Source: Virgibacillus doumboii (lineage in GTDB: Bacteria; Bacillota; Bacilli; Bacillales; Amphibacillaceae). Taken from it: DNA of 64,000 nucleotides. Positions 48,805 through 57,545 of this stretch are shown piece by piece. How positions within the stretch are numbered: the stretch's first letter is position 1; each line of letters starts with the position of its first letter. Made by a program: the position numbers and the translations under genes. The DNA is taken from assembly GCF_902806455.1 (NCBI RefSeq), contig NZ_CADCWQ010000001.1, positions 1,488,001-1,552,000 on the forward strand, given 5' to 3'. The notes beneath the pieces are model-generated. The model had not been told where the DNA came from. It searched no databases and worked only from the letters and a program-made list of their open reading frames with translations.

Positions 48805-49894
48805 TATTTTTCGAGCGATGGAAAAATGGGCTCCACAGCATTTGGCTTATGACTGGGATAATGTCGGGCTGCAGGTTGGCTCATTTCAGAATGAAGTAAA
48901 AAAGGTCATGGTTACACTTGATGTATTGGAAACTGTCGTTGATGAGGCAATTGAAAACGATGTTGACCTGATCATTGCGCATCATCCATTATTATTTAAG
49001 TCGATGAAGCAGGTGAATGTTGATTCACCACAGGGAAACATTATCCAAAAATTAATACAGCATAATATCTCTGTTTATGCTGCCCACACCAACCTGGATA
49101 TTGCTGCAGGCGGCGTGAATGATATGTTATGTGATTTATTAGGTGTACAAGATAAAGAAGTGCTTCTAAACAGCCGAACAGAGAAGCTGGTGAAAATTGC
49201 CGTATTTGTACCTGAATCTCATGCGGATGAAGTACGTAACGCCTTAAGTGAAAAGGGGGCCGGACATATTGGTAATTACAGTCACTGCACGTTTCAATCG
49301 GATGGCCAAGGAACATTTAAGCCTCTTGAAGGAACAAATCCGTATATTGGCTCACAGGAAAAATTGGAATTTGTCGATGAAGTTAAAATAGAAACCATTC
49401 TGCCTGAAAATAAACTATCACAGGTTGTTGATGCTATGATTGCCGCACATCCATACGAGGAACCTGCTTATGATATTTACCCGATGGAAAATAACGGACA
49501 AACGTACGGTATAGGACGTATTGGTACATTAAATAAAAATATGACCTTAAAACAGCTGGGTGAACATGTAAAAAAGACACTTAATGTTCCAAATCTGCGA
49601 ATTACAGGTGACTTGTCAAAGGATGTTAAAAAGGTTGCTATTTTGGGTGGAAGTGGAGAAAAGTATATTCATGCAGTTAAACAAATGGGTGCAGATGTAT
49701 ATATTACAGGCGATATGACCTTCCATACAGCACAGGATGCATGGCAAATGGGATTGTCGGTTATTGATCCTGGACATCATGTTGAAAAAGTAATGAAAGA
49801 TGCTGTGAAAAAATACTTGGACAGTTTTTTTGCCGACGAACAGATAGAAGTTACTGTATCACATTCCAATACAGAACCATTTCGGTTTATTTGA
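48779..49894 (+). CDS. yqfO: Nif3-like dinuclear metal protein YqfO
   Basis: A 371-aa Nif3/YqfO family protein. The two halves of the Nif3 domain (about 1-125 and 240-371) hold the metal ligands: AHHPLLFKS (His pair), AAHTNLDIA, GHHVEK and an internal GGSGEKYIH. A CutA/PII-like insert (about 130-230) lies between them. Its function is unsettled; members bind two metals and have been called GTP cyclohydrolase-like. ATG 48779 follows GAGGAGG and overlaps trmK. Confidence 0.93.
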   Translation: MTTVIQNRDIFRAMEKWAPQHLAYDWDNVGLQVGSFQNEVKKVMVTLDVLETVVDEAIENDVDLIIAHHPLLFKSMKQVNVDSPQGNIIQKLIQHNISVYAAHTNLDIAAGGVNDMLCDLLGVQDKEVLLNSRTEKLVKIAVFVPESHADEVRNALSEKGAGHIGNYSHCTFQSDGQGTFKPLEGTNPYIGSQEKLEFVDEVKIETILPENKLSQVVDAMIAAHPYEEPAYDIYPMENNGQTYGIGRIGTLNKNMTLKQLGEHVKKTLNVPNLRITGDLSKDVKKVAILGGSGEKYIHAVKQMGADVYITGDMTFHTAQDAWQMGLSVIDPGHHVEKVMKDAVKKYLDSFFADEQIEVTVSHSNTEPFRFI

Positions 49895-49966
49895 TGCAAG
49901 AGTAACCATTCTGAATTATAATAGAGAAAGTCAAGTCCGCGCAACACCGAAAAGGAGCAATACAGC

Positions 49967-51283
49967 ATGGAATACAAATTTAATCAGTTTCAGTTTCAGC
50001 CTGAACTCAGTGATGTTATCGACCAATTGGCGTTTAGAAAACCGTCAGAAATACAACAGAAAGTAATACCTGCAATTTTGAAGGGGACAAGCGTAATTGG
50101 TCAGTCCCATACAGGGTCAGGAAAAACGCACGCATATTTATTGCCATTGTTTAATCAAATCGATTCAAGCAAACGTGAAGTACAGTTCGTTATTACTGCA
50201 CCTACTCGTGAACTGGCCATGCAAATCCATGAAGAGGTCAGAAAAATAATCCATTACGCAGGGAAAGAACAAATATGGATTGCCAAATTGCTTGTTGGCG
50301 GAACAGACAAACAAAAGATGATGGAAAAATTGAAGGAACCGCCACATATCATTGTTGGTACTCCAGGCAGAATTCTGGACATGGTTAAAGAAGAAGCCAT
50401 TTCCATTTATTCTGCTGCATCTTTTGTTATCGATGAGGCTGATCTAATGCTTGATCTTGGGTTTATTAATGATGTCGATCAATTGCTTGTACGCGCCAAA
50501 AAAGATGTACAGCTGCTGGTTTTTTCAGCCACCATTCCACAACGTCTGGAACACTTTTTCAGGAAGTATCTGGAGAACCCTTTACATGTTAAAATTGATG
50601 ACAAGCTTTCGCCGGAGAAGATGGAACATCGATTAGTTCCTTTAAAACACCGAAATGCTTCGGATATTATTATGGATATATCAAAAACGATCCATCCATA
50701 TCTTGCCATTATTTTTACAAACGGTAAGGATAATGCCAATGAGCTGGAAGGTTTACTCCAACAAAAAGGTCTTAACGTCGGCCTCATTCACGGAGGGTTA
50801 AAGCCCAGAGAAAGAAAACGTGTATTAAAAGATATACAAAACCTCAGATATCAATATATAATCGCTACGGATCTTGCATCAAGGGGAATTGATATTAAAG
50901 GGGTAAGCCATGTCATCAACGCTCAGCTTCCTAAAGAAGAAGATTTTTATATTCATCGTGTAGGAAGAACCGCACGTGCCGGAATGGAAGGTACAGCAAT
51001 CAGCCTATATGACGAACAAGATATCAAGCTGATAGACAAGCTGGAACAGAAAGGTTTAACATTCACATTTTACGATATAAAAAATGGTGAATGGAAAGAG
51101 TCAAAAGCCTGGAATGAGCGTGGATTACGTACAAAAAAAACAACTGATGTCGATGCCGAGGCATGGAAACACGTCAGAAAAGCCAAAAAAGTTAAACCAG
51201 GCTACAAAAAGAAAATGAAAAAGCAAAAAGATCAAATAAAAAAGCAGATGCTAAAGAAAACAAAAAACAAACGAAATAAATAG
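49967..51283 (+). CDS. cshB: DEAD-box RNA helicase CshB
   Basis: A 438-aa ATP-dependent RNA helicase linked to cold-shock and ribosome assembly. Motifs: Q motif [13 protein letters not shown], Walker [23 protein letters not shown] (VIDEADLML), SAT (FSATIPQ), [10 protein letters not shown] and [10 protein letters not shown]. The last 60 residues are very lysine-rich, as in CshB. AAAGGAGC precedes the ATG. It is followed 11 bp later by nfo. Confidence 0.95.
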   Translation: MEYKFNQFQFQPELSDVIDQLAFRKPSEIQQKVIPAILKGTSVIGQSHTGSGKTHAYLLPLFNQIDSSKREVQFVITAPTRELAMQIHEEVRKIIHYAGKEQIWIAKLLVGGTDKQKMMEKLKEPPHIIVGTPGRILDMVKEEAISIYSAASFVIDEADLMLDLGFINDVDQLLVRAKKDVQLLVFSATIPQRLEHFFRKYLENPLHVKIDDKLSPEKMEHRLVPLKHRNASDIIMDISKTIHPYLAIIFTNGKDNANELEGLLQQKGLNVGLIHGGLKPRERKRVLKDIQNLRYQYIIATDLASRGIDIKGVSHVINAQLPKEEDFYIHRVGRTARAGMEGTAISLYDEQDIKLIDKLEQKGLTFTFYDIKNGEWKESKAWNERGLRTKKTTDVDAEAWKHVRKAKKVKPGYKKKMKKQKDQIKKQMLKKTKNKRNK

Positions 51284-51294
51284 GGGTGGAGACA

Positions 51295-52188
51295 TTGTTA
51301 AAAATTGGATCACACGTTTCGATGAGCGGGAAGAAAATGCTGTTAGGTTCCAGTGAGGAAGCTGTTTCTTATGGTTCCAATACATTTATGATTTATACCG
51401 GCGCACCGCAGAACACACGCAGAAAGCCGATAGAAGAGCTGAATATTGAAGCTGGTCAGGACCACATGCAGGAAAATGGAATTGATGACATTGTTGTTCA
51501 TGCTCCATATATAATCAATATTGGGAACACAGTGAAACCCGAAACATTTGAATTGGGAGTAAACTTTTTACGGAATGAAATTGACCGTACGGCTGCAATT
51601 GGTGCAAAACAAATCGTCCTGCATCCGGGTGCACATGTCGGAGCCGGTGCAGATAAAGGAATTGAACGAATTATTGAAGGCCTGAATGAGGTGCTTGAAA
51701 AGGATAAAGATGTTCAAATAGCACTGGAAACAATGGCAGGTAAAGGATCTGAGATTGGACGCACGTTTGATGAATTAGCTAAAATTTTTGACAGAGTTAC
51801 ACATAATGAAAAATTGTCCGTTTGCCTTGATACATGTCACATCCATGATGCGGGGTACAATGTTGTAAATGATTTTGATGGGGTTCTGGACGAATTTGAC
51901 AAAATTATCGGTGTTGACCGTCTGAAGGTAATTCATGTTAATGACAGTAAAAATGAACGAGGAGCCCATAAAGACCGTCATGAAAATATCGGATTTGGGC
52001 ATATTGGTTTTGATGCATTGCATTATGTAATTACACATCCGCAACTGGAACATTTACCAAAAATATTGGAAACTCCTTATGTGGGTGAAGATAAGAAAAA
52101 TAAAAAGCCTCCATATAAATTTGAAATTGAAATGATCAAAAATGGATCATTTATTACGGATTTAAAAGAAGAAATTGTAAACCAATAA
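51295..52188 (+). CDS. nfo: Endonuclease IV
   Basis: AP endonuclease that cuts abasic sites in base-excision repair; also spore DNA repair in B. subtilis. The 297-aa TIM barrel starts [16 protein letters not shown] and has zinc ligands in [41 protein letters not shown] and [12 protein letters not shown] 51295 follows AGGGGTGG; the GTG at 51286 lies within that site. Repeat R7 begins 5 bp after its stop codon. Confidence 0.97.
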   Translation: MLKIGSHVSMSGKKMLLGSSEEAVSYGSNTFMIYTGAPQNTRRKPIEELNIEAGQDHMQENGIDDIVVHAPYIINIGNTVKPETFELGVNFLRNEIDRTAAIGAKQIVLHPGAHVGAGADKGIERIIEGLNEVLEKDKDVQIALETMAGKGSEIGRTFDELAKIFDRVTHNEKLSVCLDTCHIHDAGYNVVNDFDGVLDEFDKIIGVDRLKVIHVNDSKNERGAHKDRHENIGFGHIGFDALHYVITHPQLEHLPKILETPYVGEDKKNKKPPYKFEIEMIKNGSFITDLKEEIVNQ

Positions 52189-52192
52189 GGAG

Positions 52193-52438
52193 AAGAGGCT
52201 GGGACATAACAAAATAGTGTTGCGCAAAAGACGAACAATGTATGGAAGCAGCGGAGGGAATATACGTAGACTCCTGGGGGAGGAAAGGCATCGGTGAGAC
52301 TACGAAGTGCGTTAGCGCTTCGGAGGCTCACCAGCCGCCCCCGGAAAGCGAAGTATATTCCCGGAGCGGTTTCATACACCATTTCCACTATGTTCGGTTT
52401 CTGTTTTTGATAAAACACTTTTGTCCCAGTCTCTTTTA
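52193..52438. repeat. Mosaic interspersed repeat R7 (frame type II, short form)
   Basis: About 246 bp between nfo and convergent yqfT. Outer arms AGAGGCTGGGACA (52194-52206) and TGTCCCAGTCTCT (52422-52434), followed by TTTATTT, so this copy should terminate nfo transcription. The single core runs from AGCGGAGGGAATATAC to GTATATTCCCGGAGCGG. It is the CCTGGGGGA / GCCCCCGG, GGTGAG / CTCACC subtype, with an 8-bp tip CGAAGTGC / GCGCTTCG. It lacks the hairpin module. Confidence 0.88.
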
Positions 52439-52454
52439 TTTAGTTTTATAATAA

Positions 52455-52739
52455 TTAATTAAATAAGTGTCCCAGACCATATGTTTTGATAATTTCCCGG
52501 AATAAACTGAATGCTTTTTGAGCTGTATCCCTATCTGTAATGCGTTCAAGTTCTTCAAATAATTTTGTACGGCTTTGAGCATCAAAAGGGTCTATTGGAT
52601 GATTTTGTATATATGTTGTAATCTGCTTTGCCTGATTCCTGGAAATATGAAAACCATATTGGTGACTGTAATGCAGAAGTTCATCTGGTGTAAGTTGTTT
52701 CATTTTTTGGGTAACCAGATCCTTAATAAATTTTGACAT
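52455..52739 (-). CDS. yqfT: DUF2624 protein, YqfT-like
   Basis: A 94-aa helical, charged protein beginning MSKFIKDLVTQKMKQLTPDE and continuing LLHYSHQYGFHISRNQAKQI. It resembles the short B. subtilis YqfT (DUF2624), next to nfo. The ATG is preceded on the minus strand by AAGGAGACT. Role unknown. It is convergent with nfo, with R7 between them. Confidence 0.8.
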   Translation of the reverse strand: MSKFIKDLVTQKMKQLTPDELLHYSHQYGFHISRNQAKQITTYIQNHPIDPFDAQSRTKLFEELERITDRDTAQKAFSLFREIIKTYGLGHLFN

Positions 52740-52911
52740 ATTTAGTCTCCTTAAAAAGTTTCTGATTCACTATATGCACATTAAGAAAGAAAATTACCTT
52801 GGACAACACAAAGGAGAAGGAAGAGTGGTTTCCATAAACTACCATTATTATATTGCGCTTGTCTCCATAAACTAAAAACGCACCTCACTAAAGGAAAGCG
52901 AGGTCTTGCCG

Positions 52912-53325
52912 ATGGACGAACAAAATCGCAATACAAATTACCCGGGTGGAAACGCACCGAACCAGGAAGAACAACCAGACACACAGGATATGGTAGCAAC
53001 AAATTTAAATGGCCAGCAGCCCTATCCGACAGAAACACAAAGTAGAAGAGATGATGAGGAATTTGCTGCTGAAATGACCGCGGATGATATTAATGAATCT
53101 GTCGAAAATGATGATGAAGGCACACAGGTTAACAGTGCTTTTGGATGGATTGCCTTGTCGTTATCCATCATTTCGTTTTTTATCATGCCGATCATCCTTG
53201 GAGGTGCAGGGGTCATACTTGGTTTTATTTCAAAAAGCCGAGGTGCAGATACGTTAGGTAATACTGCTATCGTTGCTGGTGCAATATCGATTTTAATTAG
53301 GTTGTTTGTTCTTCCGTATGTATAA
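52912..53325 (+). CDS. yqfX: YqfX-like two-helix membrane protein
   Basis: A 137-aa protein with a long polar, acidic N-terminal part (1-75, rich in Asn, Glu and Asp), and two membrane helices: FGWIALSLSIISFFIMPIIL (about 80-99) and AIVAGAISILIRLFVLPYV (about 119-137). This is the layout of YqfX in B. subtilis, next to yqfT and yqfZ. ATG 52912 follows AGCGAGGTC. Function unknown. ispG (yqfY), its neighbour in B. subtilis, is absent. Confidence 0.7.
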   Translation: MDEQNRNTNYPGGNAPNQEEQPDTQDMVATNLNGQQPYPTETQSRRDDEEFAAEMTADDINESVENDDEGTQVNSAFGWIALSLSIISFFIMPIILGGAGVILGFISKSRGADTLGNTAIVAGAISILIRLFVLPYV

Positions 53326-53329
53326 CCTG

Positions 53330-53362
53330 AAAAGAGGCTGATTAAATGTCAGCCTCTTTTTC
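53330..53362. terminator. Bidirectional terminator between yqfX and yqfZ
   Basis: AAAGAGGCTG (53331-53340) and CAGCCTCTTT (53350-53359) form a 10-bp stem with T residues on both strands. The yqfZ stop codon lies in its loop. Confidence 0.85.
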
Positions 53363-53692
53363 ATATACAGGAAAATAATAAAATGTATTTGTCTTTAGCT
53401 TCTCAGGATCATTAACAGTTGGATTTAAAGCTTCAAAATCAGCAATAATCTGCTTTATGTCCATCGTGTTTATTTTCTGTTGGTTTATTTGTTCAACTAT
53501 TGATAATACTGTTTCTCCCTGCTGTACTTTTACCCTCATAACTGTCAGGTCATTTGCCTCCTCACTATTGTATTCATTTTCATATTGATTATTTGTGGAA
53601 TTTAAAGGAGTTCCAACAGTTAAATCTTTATACAAACTAATTATAAATAATATAATAAACATATATAAAAGGGTTTTTTTAATATTATTCAT
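53342..53692 (-). CDS. yqfZ: YqfZ-like membrane protein with LysM-like domain
   Basis: A 116-aa protein with an N-terminal membrane segment (about 5-20), a polar Asn/Glu-rich linker (30-50) and a LysM-like domain: VKVQQGETVLSIVEQIN, LNPTVNDPEKLKTNTFYYFP. The domain suggests peptidoglycan binding. B. subtilis YqfZ has the same layout and place. The ATG follows AAAGGAG on the minus strand; the ATG at 53716 upstream would put that site inside the gene. Confidence 0.75.
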   Translation of the reverse strand: MNNIKKTLLYMFIILFIISLYKDLTVGTPLNSTNNQYENEYNSEEANDLTVMRVKVQQGETVLSIVEQINQQKINTMDIKQIIADFEALNPTVNDPEKLKTNTFYYFPVYEKEADI

Positions 53693-53765
53693 CTTTTTTT
53701 CTCCTTTATGAAACAAATTACTTCATTAAAACGTATATCTATTGGTAGGAAAAGGAGGCTTGCAA

Positions 53766-54398
53766 ATGGATGTTTTTTCATTGGATTGGATAGGGTTTGT
53801 GATCACTGGCTTTGGCACCTTATTTTTAATCGGTGAACTGCTTGTTAACATGCGCGGATTTTTTGGACTTATGGGTATAAGTTTTATTACTGTTTATTTT
53901 GCTGCTTATCTGGAAACAGGCTCCTTTATCATAATGCTTATTATTTATATTGTTGGCTTATTACTTATTATCATTGATGGAAAGATAATAAATGATGGTA
54001 CACTTGCTACAATCGGTTTAGCCTGTATGCTGATAGCAGTAGCATTGACAGCACCGAACCTTACAGCAGGTATGTATGCGGTTATAGGAGTTCTTTTAGG
54101 CGGATTTTCATCGTTTTTTTTCCTGAAAGTGTTTAAGCGGCGTGATATGTGGTCAAAAATAGCGTTAGTGGATCAGCTGACAAAAGAGGCAGGATATAAC
54201 TCCATGAGTGAGGATTATGGGAATTTAATGGAGAAAGAAGGAATTACTGTAAGCAATTTGCGTCCGGTTGGAACAATACGCATTGACAACAAAAATTACA
54301 GTGCTGTTTCGAATGGAGAATGGATTCCCAAAGACAGTGAAATAAAAGTTGTTCATGTAGACGGTACAAAAATACTGGTTGAAAATAAAATTGATTAA
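53766..54398 (+). CDS. NfeD-like membrane protein without protease domain
   Basis: A 210-aa protein with four membrane segments (about 8-125) and a C-terminal OB-fold NfeD domain (about 145-208) with LRPVGTIRIDNKNYSAVSNG and IKVVHVDGTKILVEN. It has no ClpP-like domain, unlike yqeZ. Short NfeD proteins usually act with stomatins or flotillins, none of which is beside it here. ATG 53766 follows AAAGGAGGC. A terminator follows directly. Function is inferred only at the family level. Confidence 0.88.
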   Translation: MDVFSLDWIGFVITGFGTLFLIGELLVNMRGFFGLMGISFITVYFAAYLETGSFIIMLIIYIVGLLLIIIDGKIINDGTLATIGLACMLIAVALTAPNLTAGMYAVIGVLLGGFSSFFFLKVFKRRDMWSKIALVDQLTKEAGYNSMSEDYGNLMEKEGITVSNLRPVGTIRIDNKNYSAVSNGEWIPKDSEIKVVHVDGTKILVENKID

Positions 54399-54400
54399 CA

Positions 54401-54450
54401 AAGATAATACTCGTTGAATCAAATATGATTCATGAGTATTATCTTTTTTA
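54401..54450 (+). terminator. Terminator after the nfeD-like gene
   Basis: AAGATAATACTC (54401-54412) pairs with GAGTATTATCTT (54434-54445), with an inner TGAATC/GATTCA stem, followed by TTTT. Confidence 0.92.
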
Positions 54451-54629
54451 TTTCTGCATTAAAAATACAGTATTAGGGTAGTTAATAAATATAACAGATT
54501 TTTAGGATGTACTCGAATGTAAATTTTATGTTAATTTTTTTAGTATTACTTTACAAAACACCAATAGTGCTTTAATAATGGTGAAGGTATGTGACATATT
54601 TCAGCATGTTTTGAAGGGTGGAATTATTT

Positions 54630-56255
54630 TTGGATATCGATGTGCAGACGCTGATATTTGAGTTTGTTGGTGGATTGGGTATTTTCCTCCTCGGTATTAA
54701 ATATATGGGGGATGGTTTACAAAAGTCTGCTGGTGACAGGCTCAGGGATATTCTTGATAAAACAACCAGCAACCCATTCCTCGGTGTATTGTCTGGTATA
54801 ATCGTTACAATTCTTATTCAAAGCAGTTCAGGAACAACTGTATTAACTGTTGGTTTGGTTAATGCAGGTTTCATGACACTGCGACAAGCTATTGGCGTTA
54901 TTATGGGGGCTAACATTGGTACAACCGTTACTGCTTTTATTATCGGTATTGATTTGGAGGCCTATGCGCTGCCAATCATAGCTGTCGGGTGTTTCCTGCT
55001 ATTTTTCTTTAAGAACCAAAAGATACAAAATGTCGGACAAGCTATTTTTGGTTTTGGGGCGTTATTTTTAGGCTTAAAACTTATGGGCGGTGCGATGGCG
55101 CCACTCGAAAATGTTCAGGCTTTTCATGATTTAACTGTAAGTATGAGTGAAAACCCTGTATTAGGTGTTGTCATTGGTACAATTTTTACAGTTGTTGTGC
55201 AGAGTTCCAGTGCTACTATCGGTATACTGCAAGGATTGTTTTCTGAAGGTGCGATTGAACTCAAGGCAGCATTGCCGGTTTTATTCGGTGATAATATAGG
55301 AACTACTCTTACAGCTATATTAGCTGCAATTGGTACAAGTGTAGCGGCTAAACGAGCAGCGTTTGTGCACGTTATTTTCAACCTGGTAGGCACCACCGTA
55401 TTCCTGGTTTTATTAGGAGTGTTCACAAATTATGTTCTGTACCTGCAGTCAAGTTTGGATTTAAATCCGGAAATGACAATCGCATTTGCGCATGGAAGTT
55501 TTAACTTAACAAATACGATTATTCAGTTTCCATTTATTGGAGCTCTTGCATGGATTGTAACAAAGATTGTTCCCGGTGAAGATACCCTTGTAGAATATAA
55601 ACCAAAGCACCTGGATCCTATTTTTATCCAGCAATCATCCACTTTGGCATTGGATCAGGCCAGAGCGGAAATAATTCGTATGGGCGAGTATTCATATAAG
55701 GGTCTGGAAGAAACAAATAAATATCTTACAACGCAATCACAGAAACACTCAGAGATGGCAATGCAAATAGAAGGTGCATTAAATAATCTGGATCGTAAAA
55801 TAACGGATTATCTTGTTGAGTTATCCGGAGAGTCCATGTCTGAACTGGAAAGTGCAAAGCATACTGCATTAATGAATTCTGTTCGCGACTTTGAACGAAT
55901 CGGTGATCATTTTGAAAATATTATTGAATTAATCGATTATAAAATTTCCAACAAAGTTCATTTAACCGAGCAAGCACAGGAAGATTTGAATAATATGTTT
56001 GATTTAACCATTTTAACAGTCAAACAGTCAGTTAAGGCATTGGATAATATGGATCGTGAGGAAGCATTAGCCGTAATCCAGAAAGAAGACGAAATTGATA
56101 AAATGGAACGAAACTATCGTAAAAAACATATTATCAGAATGAATGAAGGCTTATGCAGTGGTTCGGCAGGAATTGTTTTTGTAGATATAATCAGTAATCT
56201 TGAACGTATTGGGGATCATGCGGTAAATATCGCCGAAGAAGTGTTAGGAGAATAA
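54630..56255 (+). CDS. Na/Pi cotransporter family protein with C-terminal PhoU domain
   Basis: A 541-aa transporter of the NptA/PNaS family. The membrane half (about 5-310) contains two repeats with the signature QSSS: ILIQSSSGTTVLTVGLVNAG and VVVQSSSATIGILQGL, each followed by GANIGTT or GDNIGTT. The C-terminal half (about 340-541) is a PhoU-like helical domain with RDFERIGDHFENI and SNLERIGDHAVNIAEE. It should import phosphate with sodium. TTG 54630 lies 10 bp after GAAGGGTGG; GTG 54618 is the alternative. It stands alone between two terminators. Confidence 0.93.
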   Translation: MDIDVQTLIFEFVGGLGIFLLGIKYMGDGLQKSAGDRLRDILDKTTSNPFLGVLSGIIVTILIQSSSGTTVLTVGLVNAGFMTLRQAIGVIMGANIGTTVTAFIIGIDLEAYALPIIAVGCFLLFFFKNQKIQNVGQAIFGFGALFLGLKLMGGAMAPLENVQAFHDLTVSMSENPVLGVVIGTIFTVVVQSSSATIGILQGLFSEGAIELKAALPVLFGDNIGTTLTAILAAIGTSVAAKRAAFVHVIFNLVGTTVFLVLLGVFTNYVLYLQSSLDLNPEMTIAFAHGSFNLTNTIIQFPFIGALAWIVTKIVPGEDTLVEYKPKHLDPIFIQQSSTLALDQARAEIIRMGEYSYKGLEETNKYLTTQSQKHSEMAMQIEGALNNLDRKITDYLVELSGESMSELESAKHTALMNSVRDFERIGDHFENIIELIDYKISNKVHLTEQAQEDLNNMFDLTILTVKQSVKALDNMDREEALAVIQKEDEIDKMERNYRKKHIIRMNEGLCSGSAGIVFVDIISNLERIGDHAVNIAEEVLGE

Positions 56256-56263
56256 ATAATCAG

Positions 56264-56297
56264 ATTAAAGAGGTGCAAATGCGCCTCTTTAATTTTC
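56264..56297 (+). terminator. Terminator after the Na/Pi cotransporter gene
   Basis: TAAAGAGGTGC and GCGCCTCTTTA pair across AAAT, followed by ATTTT. Confidence 0.88.
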
Positions 56298-56331
56298 TGA
56301 TAAGGGTATATTAAATTGGTTATTGTTCTCA

Positions 56332-56360
56332 TTGAAAAACTGATTAGAAAATGCTATAGT
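56332..56360 (+). promoter_or_regulatory. Sigma-A promoter P1 upstream of the tRNA cluster
   Basis: TTGAAA (56332-56337), 17-bp spacer, TATAGT (56355-56360), about 200 bp before tRNA-Asn. Confidence 0.6.
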
Positions 56361-56418
56361 ATTTATTGGTGCTTCTGCGCCTTTGACGTACATATTCCGA
56401 TGATTAGTAAAAAAGTTA

Positions 56419-56447
56419 TTGACAGATTCTGTCGTACATGGTAAATT
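56419..56447 (+). promoter_or_regulatory. Sigma-A promoter P2 upstream of the tRNA cluster
   Basis: TTGACA (56419-56424), 17-bp spacer, TAAATT (56442-56447), about 113 bp before tRNA-Asn. The -35 is a perfect match. Confidence 0.6.
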
Positions 56448-56559
56448 ATATTTCGTCGCTAATAAATTTCAAAACCAACGCAACGTTATTGAATAAGACA
56501 AGCATTATGACTAGCGCAATAATAAGGTTGGTCAGTATCAAAAAGTATATTAGTAATAT

Positions 56560-56634
56560 TCCACAGTAGCTCAGCGGTAGAGCGATCGGCTGTTAACCGA
56601 TTAGTCGCAGGTTCGATTCCTGCCTGTGGAGCCA
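56560..56634 (+). tRNA. tRNA-Asn (GTT)
   Basis: Cloverleaf with acceptor TCCACAG / CTGTGGA, anticodon GTT at 56592-56594 in loop CTGTTAA, T-loop TTCGATT and encoded CCA. It is the first gene of the cluster. Confidence 0.97.
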
Positions 56635-56637
56635 TAT

Positions 56638-56714
56638 GGCGGTGTAGCTCAGCTGGCGAGAGCGTACGGTTCATACCCGTGAGGTCGGGGGTTCGATCCC
56701 CTCCGCCGCTACCA
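56638..56714 (+). tRNA. tRNA-Met (CAT), elongator type
   Basis: Acceptor GGCGGTG / CGCCGCT with a G-T first pair, anticodon CAT in loop TTCATAC, encoded CCA. It matches the elongator tRNA-Met form as I recall it from B. subtilis, and lacks the initiator's unpaired first base. Confidence 0.92.
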
Positions 56715-56732
56715 TAATAAAAACAATATAAT

Positions 56733-56809
56733 GGCGGTCGTGGCGAAGTGGTTAACGCACCGGATTGTGGCTCCGGCATTCGTGGGTTCGATCCCCACCG
56801 GTCGCCCCA
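56733..56809 (+). tRNA. tRNA-His (GTG)
   Basis: Anticodon GTG at 56767-56769. The extra 5' G (56733) faces C at the discriminator, the hallmark of tRNA-His. Acceptor GCGGTCG pairs with CGGTCGC; CCA is encoded. Confidence 0.95.
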
Positions 56810-56823
56810 TAAATACTTAAAAA

Positions 56824-56900
56824 GGACCCTTAGCTCAGCTGGTTAGAGCTATCGGCTCATAACCGATCGGTCGCAGGTTCGAGTCCTGCAGGGTCCACCA
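56824..56900 (+). tRNA. tRNA with CAT anticodon, probably Ile2 (lysidine)
   Basis: Acceptor GGACCCT / AGGGTCC, anticodon CAT at 56858-56860 in loop CTCATAA, encoded CCA. The body resembles Bacillus tRNA-Ile2, whose C34 is changed by TilS to read AUA, rather than the Met tRNAs. Identity is inferred. Confidence 0.8.
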
Positions 56901-56908
56901 TTTTACAC

Positions 56909-57001
56909 GGAGGTATACCCAAGTCTGGCTGAAGGGATCGGTCTTGAAAACCGACAGGCGGGTCAAACCGCGCGGGGGTTCGAATCCCTCTACCTCCTCC
57001 A
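56909..57001 (+). tRNA. tRNA-Ser (TGA)
   Basis: A 93-nt class II tRNA with a long variable arm. Acceptor GGAGGTA / TACCTCC, anticodon TGA at 56945-56947 in loop CTTGAAA, T-loop TTCGAAT, encoded CCA. The discriminator base reads T (56998). Confidence 0.95.
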
Positions 57002-57046
57002 TACATATTTAAATTGGAACGTGAATTGCACAGAAACCAAACATCA

Positions 57047-57192
57047 TACGGCTCGGTAGCTGGCCGCCTACACCAATGTATAATCTCCCATGTGCAGGCC
57101 TGCGAGGAGTGCAACATCACTGAATAGTCTTGCAACACGACGAGCATAACACACTTCAAAAGAAGCGAGATCAGAATAACAAATTAATATAA
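57047..57192 (+). pseudogene. Decayed tRNA-Phe copy A with spacer repeat
   Basis: Begins with GGCTCGGTAGCT (57050-57061), the first 12 nt of tRNA-Phe, then diverges. The following CATGTGCAGGCCTGCGAGGA and GCAACACGACGAGCA blocks recur in copy B. No anticodon or 3' half is present. Confidence 0.7.
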
Positions 57193-57194
57193 TA

Positions 57195-57350
57195 TACGGC
57201 TCGGTAGCTCAGTCGGTAGAGCAAGCCGCCCTCTTCATCGAATTTTCTGCCATGTGCAGGCTTGCGAGGAGTGCGACATCACCGAAACAGCTTGCAACAC
57301 GACGAGCAGAAAAGTATTATAAGATGCGAGAATAAAATAAAGAATCAAAA
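57195..57350 (+). pseudogene. Decayed tRNA-Phe copy B with spacer repeat
   Basis: The first 26 nt of tRNA-Phe (57198-57223) are identical to the intact gene at 57359, then the sequence runs into AGCCGCCCTC. After about 30 nt it carries the same CATGTGCAGGCTTGCGAGGA and TTGCAACACGACGAGCA blocks as copy A. It cannot fold as a tRNA. Confidence 0.75.
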
Positions 57351-57358
57351 TTTCATAT

Positions 57359-57431
<73 letters not shown>

Positions 57432-57440
57432 CCTTTTTTC

Positions 57441-57466
57441 AACAAGCAGACAGCTTGTTTTTTTAT
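57441..57466 (+). terminator. Terminator of the tRNA cluster
   Basis: AACAAGC (57441-57447) and GCTTGTT (57453-57459) pair across AGACA, followed by TTTTTA. Confidence 0.8.
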
Positions 57467-57545
57467 TTATGAGTGTAAATTCAGCACTAATCATGCTTAT
57501 TGTTTTAGTTTGATGTTTAGCACCGAGTGTAACGAAGGTGCTAAC

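Noticed and set aside
52781..53038. 85-codon minus-strand frame opposite yqfX
   Set aside because: Shadow of yqfX and its upstream region, without start signals.
54481..54600. PhoP boxes before the Na/Pi cotransporter
   Set aside because: TTAATA- and TTTATG-like words occur, but not with the 5-bp spacing or number seen before pstS.
56486..57159. Minus-strand frames of 97-100 codons across the tRNA cluster
   Set aside because: They are antisense translations of tRNA genes (for example GGDRTPDL and MAPQAGIEPATNRL), a well-known annotation artefact.
57198..57223. Phage or island attachment site at tRNA-Phe
   Set aside because: The duplicated part is the 5' end of the tRNA, not the 3' end normally rebuilt by integrases, and no integrase or foreign genes are nearby.
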